A DNA stretch of 64,000 bases from JBLMYQ01 sp050258375 (GCA_050258375.1 JBLMYQ010000029.1:1-64000), one strand, 5' to 3'. Shown: positions 43,894-52,298, numbered from the stretch's first letter. Numbers and translations are program-made. Notes: generated by a model from the sequence alone, not told the origin.

Positions 43894-45408
43894 CTATGCC
43901 CTGAATCTTACGCTCTTATATTCTTCAATTGCCTTTTTAAGCAATTCTTCTGTTTCTGCGTTTAATTCTCCAGTTTTTACTATCGAATCATATATTTGTG
44001 AATATTTTTCACCTATAAATTCAATAAGTCCTTTATTGAATTTTATTACCTGTTTTGTATCAACATCCATAAGATAGCCGTTTATACCTGAATATAGTAC
44101 TACAACCTGATGTTGAACAGGCATTGTATCATATTGATCCTGTTTTAGCGTTTCAACAAGTCTTTGTCCCTGCATCAAGCTATCGCGTGTGATTTTATCA
44201 AGTTCTGAGCCGAATTGAGCAAATGCAGCAAGCTCTCTGTACTGTGCAAGTCCAAGCCTTAACTTACCGGTAACCTTCCTCATAGCTTTGATTTGAGCAG
44301 AACCTCCAACTCTGGAAACTGACAAACCAACATTAACAGCAGGTCTGATACCAGAATAAAACAATTCTGATTCAAGGTAAATCTGTCCATCTGTTATAGA
44401 GATAACATTTGTAGGTATATATGCCGAAACGTCACTTGCAAGTGTTTCAATAATAGGCAATGCTGTTATTGAACCACCACCTAGCTCATCACTAAGTCTT
44501 ACAGCTCTTTCAAGCAATCTTGAATGGAGATAGAAAACATCTCCAGGATAAGCTTCTCTTCCTGGTGGTCTTCTCAAAAGAAGTGACATAGCTCTGTATG
44601 CTTGTGCATGTTTTGAAAGGTCATCATATACTATTAATACATCTTTGCTCTGTGCATACAAGAACTCTTCTGCCATAGCACATCCAGCATAAGGTGCAAT
44701 GTACTGAATTGTTGACATTTCACTGGCAGTTGAGGAAACAACTATTGTATATTCCATTGCGCCTTTTTGTTCAAGCAGGTTAACAATCGCAGCAACTGAT
44801 GAAGCTTTTTGACCAATTGCAACGTAAATACAAATCATGTTTTGTCCTTTTTGATTAAGTATTGTATCAATTGCAACTGCAGTTTTACCTGTCTGCCTAT
44901 CTCCAATAATAAGCTCTCTCTGTCCTCTTCCAATCGGTATCATGGAGTCTATAGCCATAATGCCTGTCTGCACTGGCTTGTTAACTGACTTTCTGTCTAT
45001 AACACCCGGTGCAAGGAATTCTAGAGGTCTGAATTTATCTGTTTTTATTTCGCCTTTTCCATCAAGTGGTCTTCCAAGCGGATCAACAACTCTTCCAATA
45101 AGAGCATCTCCAGCCGGAACTTCAACTGTTCTTTTTGTTCTCTTAACTATTGTACCTTCCTTAATCTCTTCTTCTCCACCAAAGAGCACGCATCCGACGT
45201 TGTCTTCTTCGAGGTTAAGAGCCATACCGAATATTCCGTTTCCGAAATCAAGAAGCTCACCATATGTAGCACCTTCGAGCCCATATATTCTTGCAATTCC
45301 ATCACCGGCTTGAAGGACATAACCTACATCTTCTTCTTTTGTCTTCATATCATAATTTTCTATTTGTTGTTTTAATATTGAACTAATTTCTTCAGGTCTT
45401 ACTTTCAT
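43894..45408 (-). CDS. atpA: ATP synthase alpha subunit
   Basis: This 504-residue F1 subunit has the P-loop GDRQTGKT and the segment LYSGINGYLMDVDTKQV. It carries the non-catalytic nucleotide sites. The ATG after GGAGGGT giving MKVRPEEIS was chosen; a longer frame upstream is not supported by a ribosome site. Confidence 0.98.
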   Translation of the reverse strand: MKVRPEEISSILKQQIENYDMKTKEEDVGYVLQAGDGIARIYGLEGATYGELLDFGNGIFGMALNLEEDNVGCVLFGGEEEIKEGTIVKRTKRTVEVPAGDALIGRVVDPLGRPLDGKGEIKTDKFRPLEFLAPGVIDRKSVNKPVQTGIMAIDSMIPIGRGQRELIIGDRQTGKTAVAIDTILNQKGQNMICIYVAIGQKASSVAAIVNLLEQKGAMEYTIVVSSTASEMSTIQYIAPYAGCAMAEEFLYAQSKDVLIVYDDLSKHAQAYRAMSLLLRRPPGREAYPGDVFYLHSRLLERAVRLSDELGGGSITALPIIETLASDVSAYIPTNVISITDGQIYLESELFYSGIRPAVNVGLSVSRVGGSAQIKAMRKVTGKLRLGLAQYRELAAFAQFGSELDKITRDSLMQGQRLVETLKQDQYDTMPVQHQVVVLYSGINGYLMDVDTKQVIKFNKGLIEFIGEKYSQIYDSIVKTGELNAETEELLKKAIEEYKSVRFRA

Positions 45409-45427
45409 TTTTACCCTCCTCTTGTTT

Positions 45428-45504
45428 TTGGCCATTGGCTATTGGCTTTTGGCTACTGGCTTTCTGTTTTAGCTAATAGCTAACAGCTAATAGCCAATAG
45501 CTAA
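45428..45504. repeat. Heptad-repeat hairpin L (atpH-atpA gap), the most regular copy
   Basis: Eleven 7-bp units run without a break in phase. The first six are TTGGCCA, TTGGCTA, TTGGCTT, TTGGCTA, CTGGCTT, TCTGTTT. The last five are TAGCTAA, TAGCTAA, CAGCTAA, TAGCCAA, TAGCTAA. TTGGCTA is the exact complement of TAGCCAA. It fills almost the whole gap, ending 2 bases before the atpH stop codon. Confidence 0.95.
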
Positions 45505-45506
45505 TT

Positions 45507-46037
45507 TCAGCCCATTGCGCTTTGCATTCTATCAAGCTTGCCCTTAATACTTCCATCTATCATCTTGTCACCAATTTTTACAATGACTCCTCCAAATATA
45601 GATGGATCAATAACATTGTCTGCCTTTACATTTTCACTGCCATACTGAAGCCTTAGCTTTTCTCCAAGCTTATTAATCTGACTTTCAGATAATGGCTCTG
45701 TGGATATTATTTTTAAGTTAAGGCATTTCTTTATTTCATCAGCAAGCAATTTGTACTGTTCTATAATTCCGGAAAAGTTTTTCATTCTTCCTTTATCAAT
45801 CAGGATTTTTAAGAAATTTACACTATCCTTATGAATATCATTTCCGAATATCTTTTCTATTGCTTCTTTCTTGCTATTGTCCTTTAAGCTTGGATTATTC
45901 AGAAACTTTCTAAGCTCTGGATTGTCTTTTATGGTGTTTTCAACAGCTTCCATATCAGCCTGAAATGTATCAATCAACTTATGCTCTACACCAATTCTGA
46001 TTAATGCTTCAGCATATCTTTTTTCTACAAGCGGCAT
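45507..46037 (-). CDS. atpH: ATP synthase delta subunit
   Basis: This 176-residue peripheral stalk subunit has an N-terminal helical domain with YAEALIRIGVEHK and a conserved C-terminal segment VDPSIFGG-like (VIDPSIFGGVIVKIGDKMID). Its ATG overlaps the atpF stop by one base, so the two are coupled. Confidence 0.96.
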   Translation of the reverse strand: MPLVEKRYAEALIRIGVEHKLIDTFQADMEAVENTIKDNPELRKFLNNPSLKDNSKKEAIEKIFGNDIHKDSVNFLKILIDKGRMKNFSGIIEQYKLLADEIKKCLNLKIISTEPLSESQINKLGEKLRLQYGSENVKADNVIDPSIFGGVIVKIGDKMIDGSIKGKLDRMQSAMG

Positions 46038-46519
46038 TATGCAGCACCTACCTCATCAATGAAATCGTCAACAAGCTTCTTGTTGGTTTCGTTGTCCATA
46101 TTCTTCGCTACAACTTTTGAAGCTGCAGCAAGTGCGATACCCGCAATCTGAGCCTTAAGTTCATTAACCATGCTCTTTCTTTCTATTTCAATATCTTTTT
46201 GAGCTTTTTCAACAAGAGATTTTGCGTCTTCTTTTGCTTTATTAAGAATTTCGTCATACTGCTTTTCAGCTTTAGCTCTTGCTTCATTTACAATCTTTTC
46301 TGCTTCTTCTACAGCTTTGTCAAGCTGTTCCTTGAGCTCAGCCTTCATTACTTCGGCTTGCTCTTTATTCGATTGAGCAGACTCAAACATTTCTTTTATA
46401 GAATTAGCCCTGTTTTCCATGAAATTGGTTACAGGCTTGAAAAGAATTTTTTTAAGTATCCAATATAAAAATAATATATTAATTATTACTAATATAAATG
46501 TAAAATCAAAATTGAGCAT
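46037..46519 (-). CDS. atpF: ATP synthase b subunit
   Basis: This 160-residue subunit has one N-terminal membrane span (about residues 5-22) and a long charged helix that dimerises as the peripheral stalk. The pattern VNEARAKAEKQYDEILNKAK is typical. Confidence 0.96.
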   Translation of the reverse strand: MLNFDFTFILVIINILFLYWILKKILFKPVTNFMENRANSIKEMFESAQSNKEQAEVMKAELKEQLDKAVEEAEKIVNEARAKAEKQYDEILNKAKEDAKSLVEKAQKDIEIERKSMVNELKAQIAGIALAAASKVVAKNMDNETNKKLVDDFIDEVGAA

Positions 46520-46544
46520 TTTTCTCCTCCCAATTGATGACGCA

Positions 46545-46640
46545 AGCTAAGACATAAGACCATCCGTTTTACATGAAATATGTACCCGCAACAGCCCTAT
46601 GCCTATTGCCTATGTCTAGTTAGCCTGACTCAATCAGGCC
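46545..46640. repeat. Weak heptad-like region M plus GCCTGA hairpin (atpE-atpF gap)
   Basis: CTATGCC, TATTGCC and TATGTCT (46597-46617) form a short 7-bp series, and a GCTAAGACATAAGAC stretch near 46545 is roughly complementary. A separate perfect hairpin GCCTGA/TCAGGC (46623-46639) adjoins it. This is a degraded member of the family at best. Confidence 0.45.
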
Positions 46641-46649
46641 CTGTTAAAA

Positions 46650-46871
46650 TTAAAGCTTTGTGAATATAAGTATTGCAACGATAAGACCATAAATTGCAGT
46701 TGCTTCTGCAAGAGCTATACCCAAAACGAAGTTTTTGGTTATCTTGCCATCTGCTTCCGGCTGTCTTGAAACAGCTTCAGCTGCCTTACCTGTAGCGATA
46801 CCTATACCTATTCCTGCTCCTATACCTGTTAGAGCTGCGATACCTGCTGCTATTCCCATTAATCCATTCAT
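46650..46871 (-). CDS. atpE: ATP synthase c subunit
   Basis: This 73-residue rotor-ring subunit has two membrane helices joined by the polar loop SRQPEADGK. The ion-binding Glu is in LAEATAIYG. Aligned from memory with the Na+-type ring of Ilyobacter, the Gln and Ser ligands are Ile and Ala here, so proton coupling is more likely; this is inference. Confidence 0.96.
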   Translation of the reverse strand: MNGLMGIAAGIAALTGIGAGIGIGIATGKAAEAVSRQPEADGKITKNFVLGIALAEATAIYGLIVAILIFTKL

Positions 46872-46889
46872 TGTATTTTCACCCCCTTT

Positions 46890-47786
46890 TTATTCTATAG
46901 CTTCTTCAATATAAAGCATTGATAAGAACGTAAATATAAATGCCTGTAATAAACCATCAAATATGTCAAAATAAAGACTAAATATAGGTGGAAGTAATAA
47001 CCTTCTTGAAACTATTGTTATTAACTCCATCATTACAAATGCTCCGAAAACGTTACCGAATAAACGTAAGCAAAGAGAAAGCGGCTTAATTATGTACTCC
47101 ATCAGTTTAAACGGAAGCATAATCGGAATTGGCTCAAACCAGCTTTTTATTGTACCACCAATACCTTTATATTTAAGCTGGCTTCCAATAACAAGCAGTA
47201 TTGTCATTAAAGCAAGTGCTGCTGGCAGATTTATATCCTTTGTTGGAGGTCTGAGTCCCGGAAACAAAAATCCCCCTATATGAAACTCTGGTATCCCAAG
47301 CATTCCAATTGTATTACAAAATGCAAGGAATATAATGATTGTACCGAAATATGGAGCAAAAGGCTTCCAATGATGACCTATCATTGACTTTGCCAAACTA
47401 TTTATGCCTTCTACAAGCGCCTCTGCAAAATTCTGTACTTTACCGGGAAATTTTTCGAATTTTCTTGTGATAAGAATGGCTCCTATAATAATTATTGCAG
47501 TTAGAAACCACATTGTTAAAATAGATTCATTAAAGTTTATTGTAAATGGCTTCATATGATAGTTAAGAATATCAAAGCCAGGCACTTCCACTTTAATACT
47601 TTCGTAGGTAATTTTCTGCATCTTTGCTGTTAGCTCTGAACCCAGACTTTCTTTTTCAGCACCATGCTCTACAGTCTTTCCTTCTTTTGATGCTGCATGC
47701 TCAGCAGTTGTTACTTCAACTTGAGCTTCAGCATTAGTATTTTGTACCGCAGTATCTTCTACTGCACTAGCTGCTTGATGACTCAT
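46890..47786 (-). CDS. atpB: ATP synthase a subunit with N-terminal extension
   Basis: This 298-residue stator channel subunit has the essential Arg in LCLRLFGNVFGAF. Five to six membrane spans occupy residues 90-295. The first 55 residues are a hydrophilic Ala/Glu/Thr/His-rich stretch not usual for this subunit. The start is supported by GGAGATG a few bases upstream, and no better ATG has a ribosome site. The extension is probably exposed outside the membrane domain. Confidence 0.94.
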   Translation of the reverse strand: MSHQAASAVEDTAVQNTNAEAQVEVTTAEHAASKEGKTVEHGAEKESLGSELTAKMQKITYESIKVEVPGFDILNYHMKPFTINFNESILTMWFLTAIIIIGAILITRKFEKFPGKVQNFAEALVEGINSLAKSMIGHHWKPFAPYFGTIIIFLAFCNTIGMLGIPEFHIGGFLFPGLRPPTKDINLPAALALMTILLVIGSQLKYKGIGGTIKSWFEPIPIMLPFKLMEYIIKPLSLCLRLFGNVFGAFVMMELITIVSRRLLLPPIFSLYFDIFDGLLQAFIFTFLSMLYIEEAIE

Positions 47787-47890
47787 TTCACATCTCCTTT
47801 CCTTTAATATTGTTTATTGCTTAAGCTTAATTTTATTACTTAAATTTTAAGTATATGTACAACGCAGTAATGCGCGGCATATCACGTTTT

Positions 47891-48277
47891 TTATTCGAAG
47901 TTATTGTTTGTAATACCAACAGCTTCAGTAAAAGCATTAATCATAATTGTCATGGTAACAATACTTACTCCTATAAAAACAGCAAAAAAAACTTGCAATG
48001 ATTTATCTGCAGAGACAAACAAAAGGATTACAGTAAGCAATTGAATGATAAAATATTTTACAATAACCAATCCGGAACGCCCCGAATCTGAAAACATAAT
48101 TTTTACCATTTCTGTCAGCCCTCTCAGCCTGATAAGACTAACAGCATATCCGAGTGTCAGCGCAAATAAAATCCGAATATTAAAATTAAAAAGAAATAAG
48201 GATGTTAGTAAAGCTGCTATGTATAAGAACAAGGAATTTTTCATTAAAAGCTTTTCTGTACTACTGGTAAATTTCAT
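47891..48277 (-). CDS. atpI: ATP synthase subunit I-like protein
   Basis: This 128-residue protein has four predicted membrane spans and sits at the head of the atp operon, 104 bases before atpB, as AtpI does. AtpI helps assemble the c ring or carry magnesium in other bacteria. The start is uncertain: ATG at 48277 or GTG nine bases upstream; the ribosome site (AGAGTG) is weak. Assignment rests on position and topology more than on motifs. Confidence 0.7.
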   Translation of the reverse strand: MKFTSSTEKLLMKNSLFLYIAALLTSLFLFNFNIRILFALTLGYAVSLIRLRGLTEMVKIMFSDSGRSGLVIVKYFIIQLLTVILLFVSADKSLQVFFAVFIGVSIVTMTIMINAFTEAVGITNNNFE

Positions 48278-48448
48278 TTTATACACTCTATTTCATATTT
48301 AATCCGGCTAGAATTACAAAATCACATAATTTACATAATGCCAGACATAAGCAAACATATTTTACAATAAAATTTTAAAAAATTGAAGTAATTAGCAAAA
48401 AATTAATACAGATTTAATAAATTTAATAATATTTTTTTTTATTTTGTG

Positions 48449-48477
48449 TTAATATTTATATATCGCCATCCGATAAA
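48449..48477 (+). promoter_or_regulatory. Candidate sigma-D promoter of motAB
   Basis: CCGATAAA, close to the sigma-D minus-10 consensus, lies 15 bases after TTAATA, about 125 bases before motA. motAB are often sigma-D controlled. Confidence 0.4.
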
Positions 48478-48532
48478 CATAATGAAATTCTATATTCCTT
48501 TTCGAATATTGTCAAAAAAGCTTTTTCCACTT

Positions 48533-48562
48533 TTGTTAAGTTTCGTTCCTAAATAGTATATT
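48533..48562 (+). promoter_or_regulatory. Candidate sigma-A promoter of motAB
   Basis: TTGTTA and TATATT are 18 bases apart, about 40 bases before motA. The rest of the roughly 315-base divergent gap is very AT-rich, and no convincing atp operon promoter stands out. Confidence 0.5.
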
Positions 48563-48602
48563 GAATTACAAGCGATAAATTATTAATCTAGGAGTTGAGT
48601 GC

Positions 48603-49406
48603 ATGGATTTTTCAACCATTATAGGTCTTGTTATAGGATTTGGCATGATACTTGCCGCTTTTGTAATGGAAGGCGGAAATGTAGCTGGTCTCCTTCAGAT
48701 TACTGCAGCAATGATAGTTTTTGGTGGAACCATAGGTGCGGTAATGATATCTTTTCCTTTAGATAACATCAAAAGAGCTTTAAAAATTGCTAAAATTATT
48801 TTTGTTCAAAAAGACTACAACGAGATTGATATTATAAATCAATTAGCTGATTTGTCTGAAAAAGCAAGAAAAGATGGTCTTTTGAGTTTAGAGCAAGACA
48901 CCCAGTCAAATCCTAATCCTTTAATTAGAAAAGGTCTGAGCCTTGTTGTCGATGGTATAGAAACTGAAGTTATTAAGGATATTTTAGTTAGAGAAACTTA
49001 TCTTCATGAGCATGAATTTCACTCCAGTGCAACAATATTTGAAGCAGCCGGAGGATATTCGCCTACAATGGGTATCGTAGGAACTGTTATGGGTCTGATA
49101 AGTGTTTTAAGTAATCTTTCAAATCCAAATGAACTTGGTGCTAAAATAGCTCTTGCTTTTATAGCAACACTTTTCGGAGTTGGTTTCGCCAATCTTGCCT
49201 GGCTTCCTTTTGCTACGAAAATAAAGGTTAAAGGAAAAAAAGAAAAAATGATTAACGACCTGATAATCGAAGGACTTCTTTCAATACAAGCAGGAGAAAA
49301 TCCTAGAATAATAAAAGAAAAACTAAACCTCTCATTGCTTGAACAAATGAGCGGAAAGAAACCGTCTGAGGTCAAAGAAGATGAAGGCGTACGTGCAGAG
49401 GGGTGA
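48603..49406 (+). CDS. motA: Flagellar motor stator protein MotA
   Basis: This 267-residue stator protein has four membrane spans (two near the N-terminus, two at about 145-205, with the GYSPTMGIVGTVMGLISVL segment) and a cytoplasmic loop between them. With MotB it forms the ion channel that turns the flagellum. Low regions end in a charged tail. AGGAG precedes the ATG by 9 bases. motB follows after 7 bases. Confidence 0.95.
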   Translation: MDFSTIIGLVIGFGMILAAFVMEGGNVAGLLQITAAMIVFGGTIGAVMISFPLDNIKRALKIAKIIFVQKDYNEIDIINQLADLSEKARKDGLLSLEQDTQSNPNPLIRKGLSLVVDGIETEVIKDILVRETYLHEHEFHSSATIFEAAGGYSPTMGIVGTVMGLISVLSNLSNPNELGAKIALAFIATLFGVGFANLAWLPFATKIKVKGKKEKMINDLIIEGLLSIQAGENPRIIKEKLNLSLLEQMSGKKPSEVKEDEGVRAEG

Positions 49407-49413
49407 TTTATAA

Positions 49414-50238
49414 ATGGCGAACATGCCTCAGCCAGAACCGGAAAAAGAGAATTCCGAGCGATGGTTACTTACATATTCTGATCTTATTACTCTTCTTCTT
49501 ACATTTTTTATAATACTCTATTCAATCAGCCAACAGGATGCTGCAAAATTCCAACAGGTTGCAGAATCTCTTAATGGTGCCTTAACAGGCTCAAAGGAAA
49601 TAGTCGGCGAAAGCCCCGGCATTTCACAAATACAAGGGAAGAGTGGATTTCATCTTGAAGTCAACAATGAAGAAAAAGAAAAAGCTGAGCAGAATAAATT
49701 AAAGGAAATTAAGAAGAAAGTTGAAGCACTTGCTAAAAAGGAAGGCTTGCAATCTTCAATTTCTGTCACATTGGAAGAAAGAGGAGTAGCAATCAGAATA
49801 GTTGATAGAGTTCTTTTTAATAGCGGCTATGCAGATTTAACTCCCCAGGCAGATAATATTTTAAGAAGCATAGGCAAAATCTTATATACAAGTCAAGGAC
49901 AGTATATAAGGATAGAAGGTCATACCGATAATGTACCTATTTCGGGAAAGTTTGCTTCCAACTGGGAATTATCTTCTTCCAGAGCAACAAACGTTCTTAG
50001 ACTTTTTATTGATAAAGCCGGGATAAATCCTAGAATACTATCTGCGGTTGGATATGGTGAATATCGTCCTCTTGCAAGCAATAGTAATGAAGAAGGCCGG
50101 ACAAAAAACCGAAGGGTCGAAATAGTAATACTAAATACCAAATTCAGTCAATCTGAATCGCAGTCAATTGAAAGCAAAAAATCTCCACAAACCCAAACAG
50201 AAAAAAATGGCAAATCACAAATACGTTCCGCACAATAA
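49414..50238 (+). CDS. motB: Flagellar motor protein MotB
   Basis: This 274-residue stator protein has one membrane span (about 18-40) with the ion-carrying Asp in TYSDLITLLLTFF. A linker and a C-terminal OmpA-like peptidoglycan-binding domain follow (IRIEGHTDNVPISG, and the NRRVEIVIL end). The tail is Ser/Gln-rich. A terminator follows directly. Confidence 0.96.
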   Translation: MANMPQPEPEKENSERWLLTYSDLITLLLTFFIILYSISQQDAAKFQQVAESLNGALTGSKEIVGESPGISQIQGKSGFHLEVNNEEKEKAEQNKLKEIKKKVEALAKKEGLQSSISVTLEERGVAIRIVDRVLFNSGYADLTPQADNILRSIGKILYTSQGQYIRIEGHTDNVPISGKFASNWELSSSRATNVLRLFIDKAGINPRILSAVGYGEYRPLASNSNEEGRTKNRRVEIVILNTKFSQSESQSIESKKSPQTQTEKNGKSQIRSAQ

Positions 50239-50262
50239 AAAACTACCACAAGGTAGTTTTTT
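50237..50262. terminator. Bidirectional terminator after motB
   Basis: AAAACTACC pairs with GGTAGTTTT around ACAA and is followed by T on the plus strand. The stop codon of the convergent P-loop/Asp23 gene overlaps its edge. Confidence 0.83.
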
Positions 50263-51085
50263 AGCTCTGGTCTACATGCAAAGTCTTTGCAGTAACATTA
50301 ATATATATTATGTTTAAAGCCGTAAGCCTTTCCATTTCCTCACAAACTTTCTCCTGAATTGCATTTAATACATCCGGTATATAGCATCCATATTCTATTG
50401 AGACTTCTATATCTATAATTGCCCCCGCAGGCATATTTGTAACTCTTGACCTTACAGTTTTATATACACCTTCTACATGAGTAATTATATAGTCAACCAT
50501 ATTATTAATTACATTATCAGAAATTATATATTTGCCCAGGTAACTGAATGTAGGTCTTACAACTGATTTATCCGCAATAAAAGGTAATTCATTATTATTA
50601 TTTTTCGGCTTAAAGAATTTTAATGGGTCGAGAAAATACCCTGAAAAATTATTTTTTATTTCAAATGTAGGGACAGGAATAACATGCTTTCCTTCATCTT
50701 TTCTTATTGAAAGTGCCATGTTAATTTCCTCTTCGGTTGCAACATCTTGTATTCTTATAATATCTGAAATTTCAGGCAGCTCAAGTGCCGCTGCAATTTT
50801 GGAAACCATTTCATCTGATGTGCCAAGAATAATTATTGACTCAGGGTCGTAGATTTTTATTGCCTCTCTTACCTCTCTGGCATGACTATAATCAGTAAAT
50901 AAAGCTCGCTTTATTGAAGCAATCTTTGTATCTTCTTTTTTTGCCGAAGAGCCTGCAATAACTTTGTTTCCTTTTATAAGAAGTCCATCATCAATTATGC
51001 ATTCTATACCATGTTCTTTTGCCACCCATTGAACTCGGTGACTTTTGCCTGTCCCGCTAGGACCAACAAAAGCATAAACTTTCAC
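50261..51085 (-). CDS. P-loop ATPase fused to an Asp23/Gls24-like domain
   Basis: This 274-residue protein begins with a nucleotide-binding P-loop, GPSGTGKS (residues 8-15), in a small kinase-like or AAA-like domain (to about 160). The C-terminal part (about 180-270) resembles the Asp23/Gls24 alkaline-shock family (GVYKTVRSRVTNMPAGAIID, VSIEYGCYIPDVLNAIQEKV). The fusion is found as a single gene in some clostridia; its role is not known to me. GGAGGGG lies a few bases before the ATG. It may sense or respond to envelope conditions, but that is inference from the Asp23 part only. Confidence 0.75.
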   Translation of the reverse strand: MKVYAFVGPSGTGKSHRVQWVAKEHGIECIIDDGLLIKGNKVIAGSSAKKEDTKIASIKRALFTDYSHAREVREAIKIYDPESIIILGTSDEMVSKIAAALELPEISDIIRIQDVATEEEINMALSIRKDEGKHVIPVPTFEIKNNFSGYFLDPLKFFKPKNNNNELPFIADKSVVRPTFSYLGKYIISDNVINNMVDYIITHVEGVYKTVRSRVTNMPAGAIIDIEVSIEYGCYIPDVLNAIQEKVCEEMERLTALNIIYINVTAKTLHVDQS

Positions 51086-51310
51086 GTTAACCCCTCCTGC
51101 AAATAATTTACCAAATCGAAAAACGGAAAGTATTGTGAATATTTGATAATTTTAGTATACTAAATATTATGAACTTATTTTCCCATATACTGAATTAAAT
51201 TATAAAACCATCTGTCAAATATCTATATTAATAGATAATTGTTTCATATGCAAGTAATTAATTATTCTTTTAGCTATGAAAAATATGATATTAAAAGGGG
51301 AGGCAGGTCA

Positions 51311-51949
51311 ATGGAAAAACTCGATTTAAATAAAATAATATCTGCAGGCGCCTTAATCAGAACAAAATTTGATAAAACAGAATGGATTTCTAACGTAATT
51401 TATAAAATTTTTAATGATATTATTCAAATTGAACTTACACAAGATTATATAAATAAGCTAATAATGCAAGGAAATCAAGTAAAGTGCAAAGTTACAACAT
51501 CAGAGACCGAATACGTTATAGATGGCATTGTAGAAAATATTGAAATTGATGACTCCAGAATAATATCAATTAAAGTTTTAAATATTAACAGATTTGAAAA
51601 TGCAAGACAAAACAATAGATATGATGCTTATATTATCTCTAAAATAACTGTTAACAGAGAAACAGCCATATTTTCAATAGTAACCAGCCTTAGCAATTCC
51701 GGTATATCCGTACTTTCAAAGTCAGAGCTTGAACTAAATTCTGATGCATTTGTAGAACTCTTTATAGATAGCGGAAATACAATTAGATTTTATGGAAATA
51801 TTATAAGAAAGTTATTGACTGAAAACGGATATGAATATGGCATAAAATTTAAACAGCTTGACCAGGAAAATCAGGATATGCTTGTAAATGTTATTAGCGA
51901 GTTCAAATCCAAAGAAGAAGGACTTCTAAAGAAATTTCTTGGACAATAA
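51311..51949 (+). CDS. PilZ-domain protein, YcgR/flagellar-brake-like
   Basis: This 212-residue protein has an N-terminal YcgR-like domain (about 10-95) and a C-terminal PilZ domain (about 97-205). The PilZ RxxxR motif is RQNNR. The second motif appears as SLSNSG, with Ser where Asp/Asn is usual. PilZ proteins of this plan bind c-di-GMP and slow flagellar rotation. It lies 1.1 kb from motAB. The ATG 7 bases after GGGGAGG was chosen over an upstream ATG lacking such a site. Confidence 0.8.
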   Translation: MEKLDLNKIISAGALIRTKFDKTEWISNVIYKIFNDIIQIELTQDYINKLIMQGNQVKCKVTTSETEYVIDGIVENIEIDDSRIISIKVLNINRFENARQNNRYDAYIISKITVNRETAIFSIVTSLSNSGISVLSKSELELNSDAFVELFIDSGNTIRFYGNIIRKLLTENGYEYGIKFKQLDQENQDMLVNVISEFKSKEEGLLKKFLGQ

Positions 51950-51958
51950 TAGCTTCGT

Positions 51959-51995
51959 AAAAAGAAACCATTAAAAAAATGGTTCTTTTTTTTTA
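51959..51995 (+). terminator. Terminator of the PilZ gene
   Basis: AGAAACCATT pairs with AATGGTTCT around an A-rich loop and is followed by a run of nine T. Confidence 0.82.
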
Positions 51996-52075
51996 GAAAA
52001 TTATTCTCAGTATAATCGTTTTTTATCTGCATACCCTACTAATATATCTTAATAAAAATTTTGGAGGTGTTTAGA

Positions 52076-52285
52076 ATGGGAGTTGTAAAAGTTCTTAATC
52101 TTGTAGCAGATTCAAAAGAAAGTTGGCAGGATGCAGTAGAAAAAGCAGTTTCAGAAGCCTCAAGAACAGTTGAAAACATCACAGGAGTTGAAGTAATGAA
52201 TACAACCGGTACTGTAAAAGATGGTAGAATTGTAGAGTATAAAGCAAATGTAAATGTAGCTTTTTATGTTGATCCAAACAAATAA
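52076..52285 (+). CDS. Dodecin family flavin-binding protein
   Basis: This 69-residue dodecin has the family's small beta-alpha-beta fold (VVKVLNLVADSKESWQDAVE, then VEYKANVNVAFYVDP). Dodecins assemble as 12-mers that store flavins or CoA-type ligands. The ATG 7 bases after GGAGGTG was chosen. It ends 13 bases before spoVAC, so it is likely co-transcribed with the spoVA genes. Confidence 0.88.
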   Translation: MGVVKVLNLVADSKESWQDAVEKAVSEASRTVENITGVEVMNTTGTVKDGRIVEYKANVNVAFYVDPNK

Positions 52286-52298
52286 AGGGGAGGCAGAT

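Noticed and set aside
10820..45504. Heptad arrays considered as CRISPR or tandem satellite DNA
   Set aside because: Units are 7 bp with no spacers, no cas genes are near, and the arms are inverted relative to each other.
52010..52060. Sigma-G-type promoter before the dodecin gene
   Set aside because: GTATA and CATACCC are present but the spacing is 15 bases and the minus-10 does not fit CATNNTA, so it is too weak to annotate.
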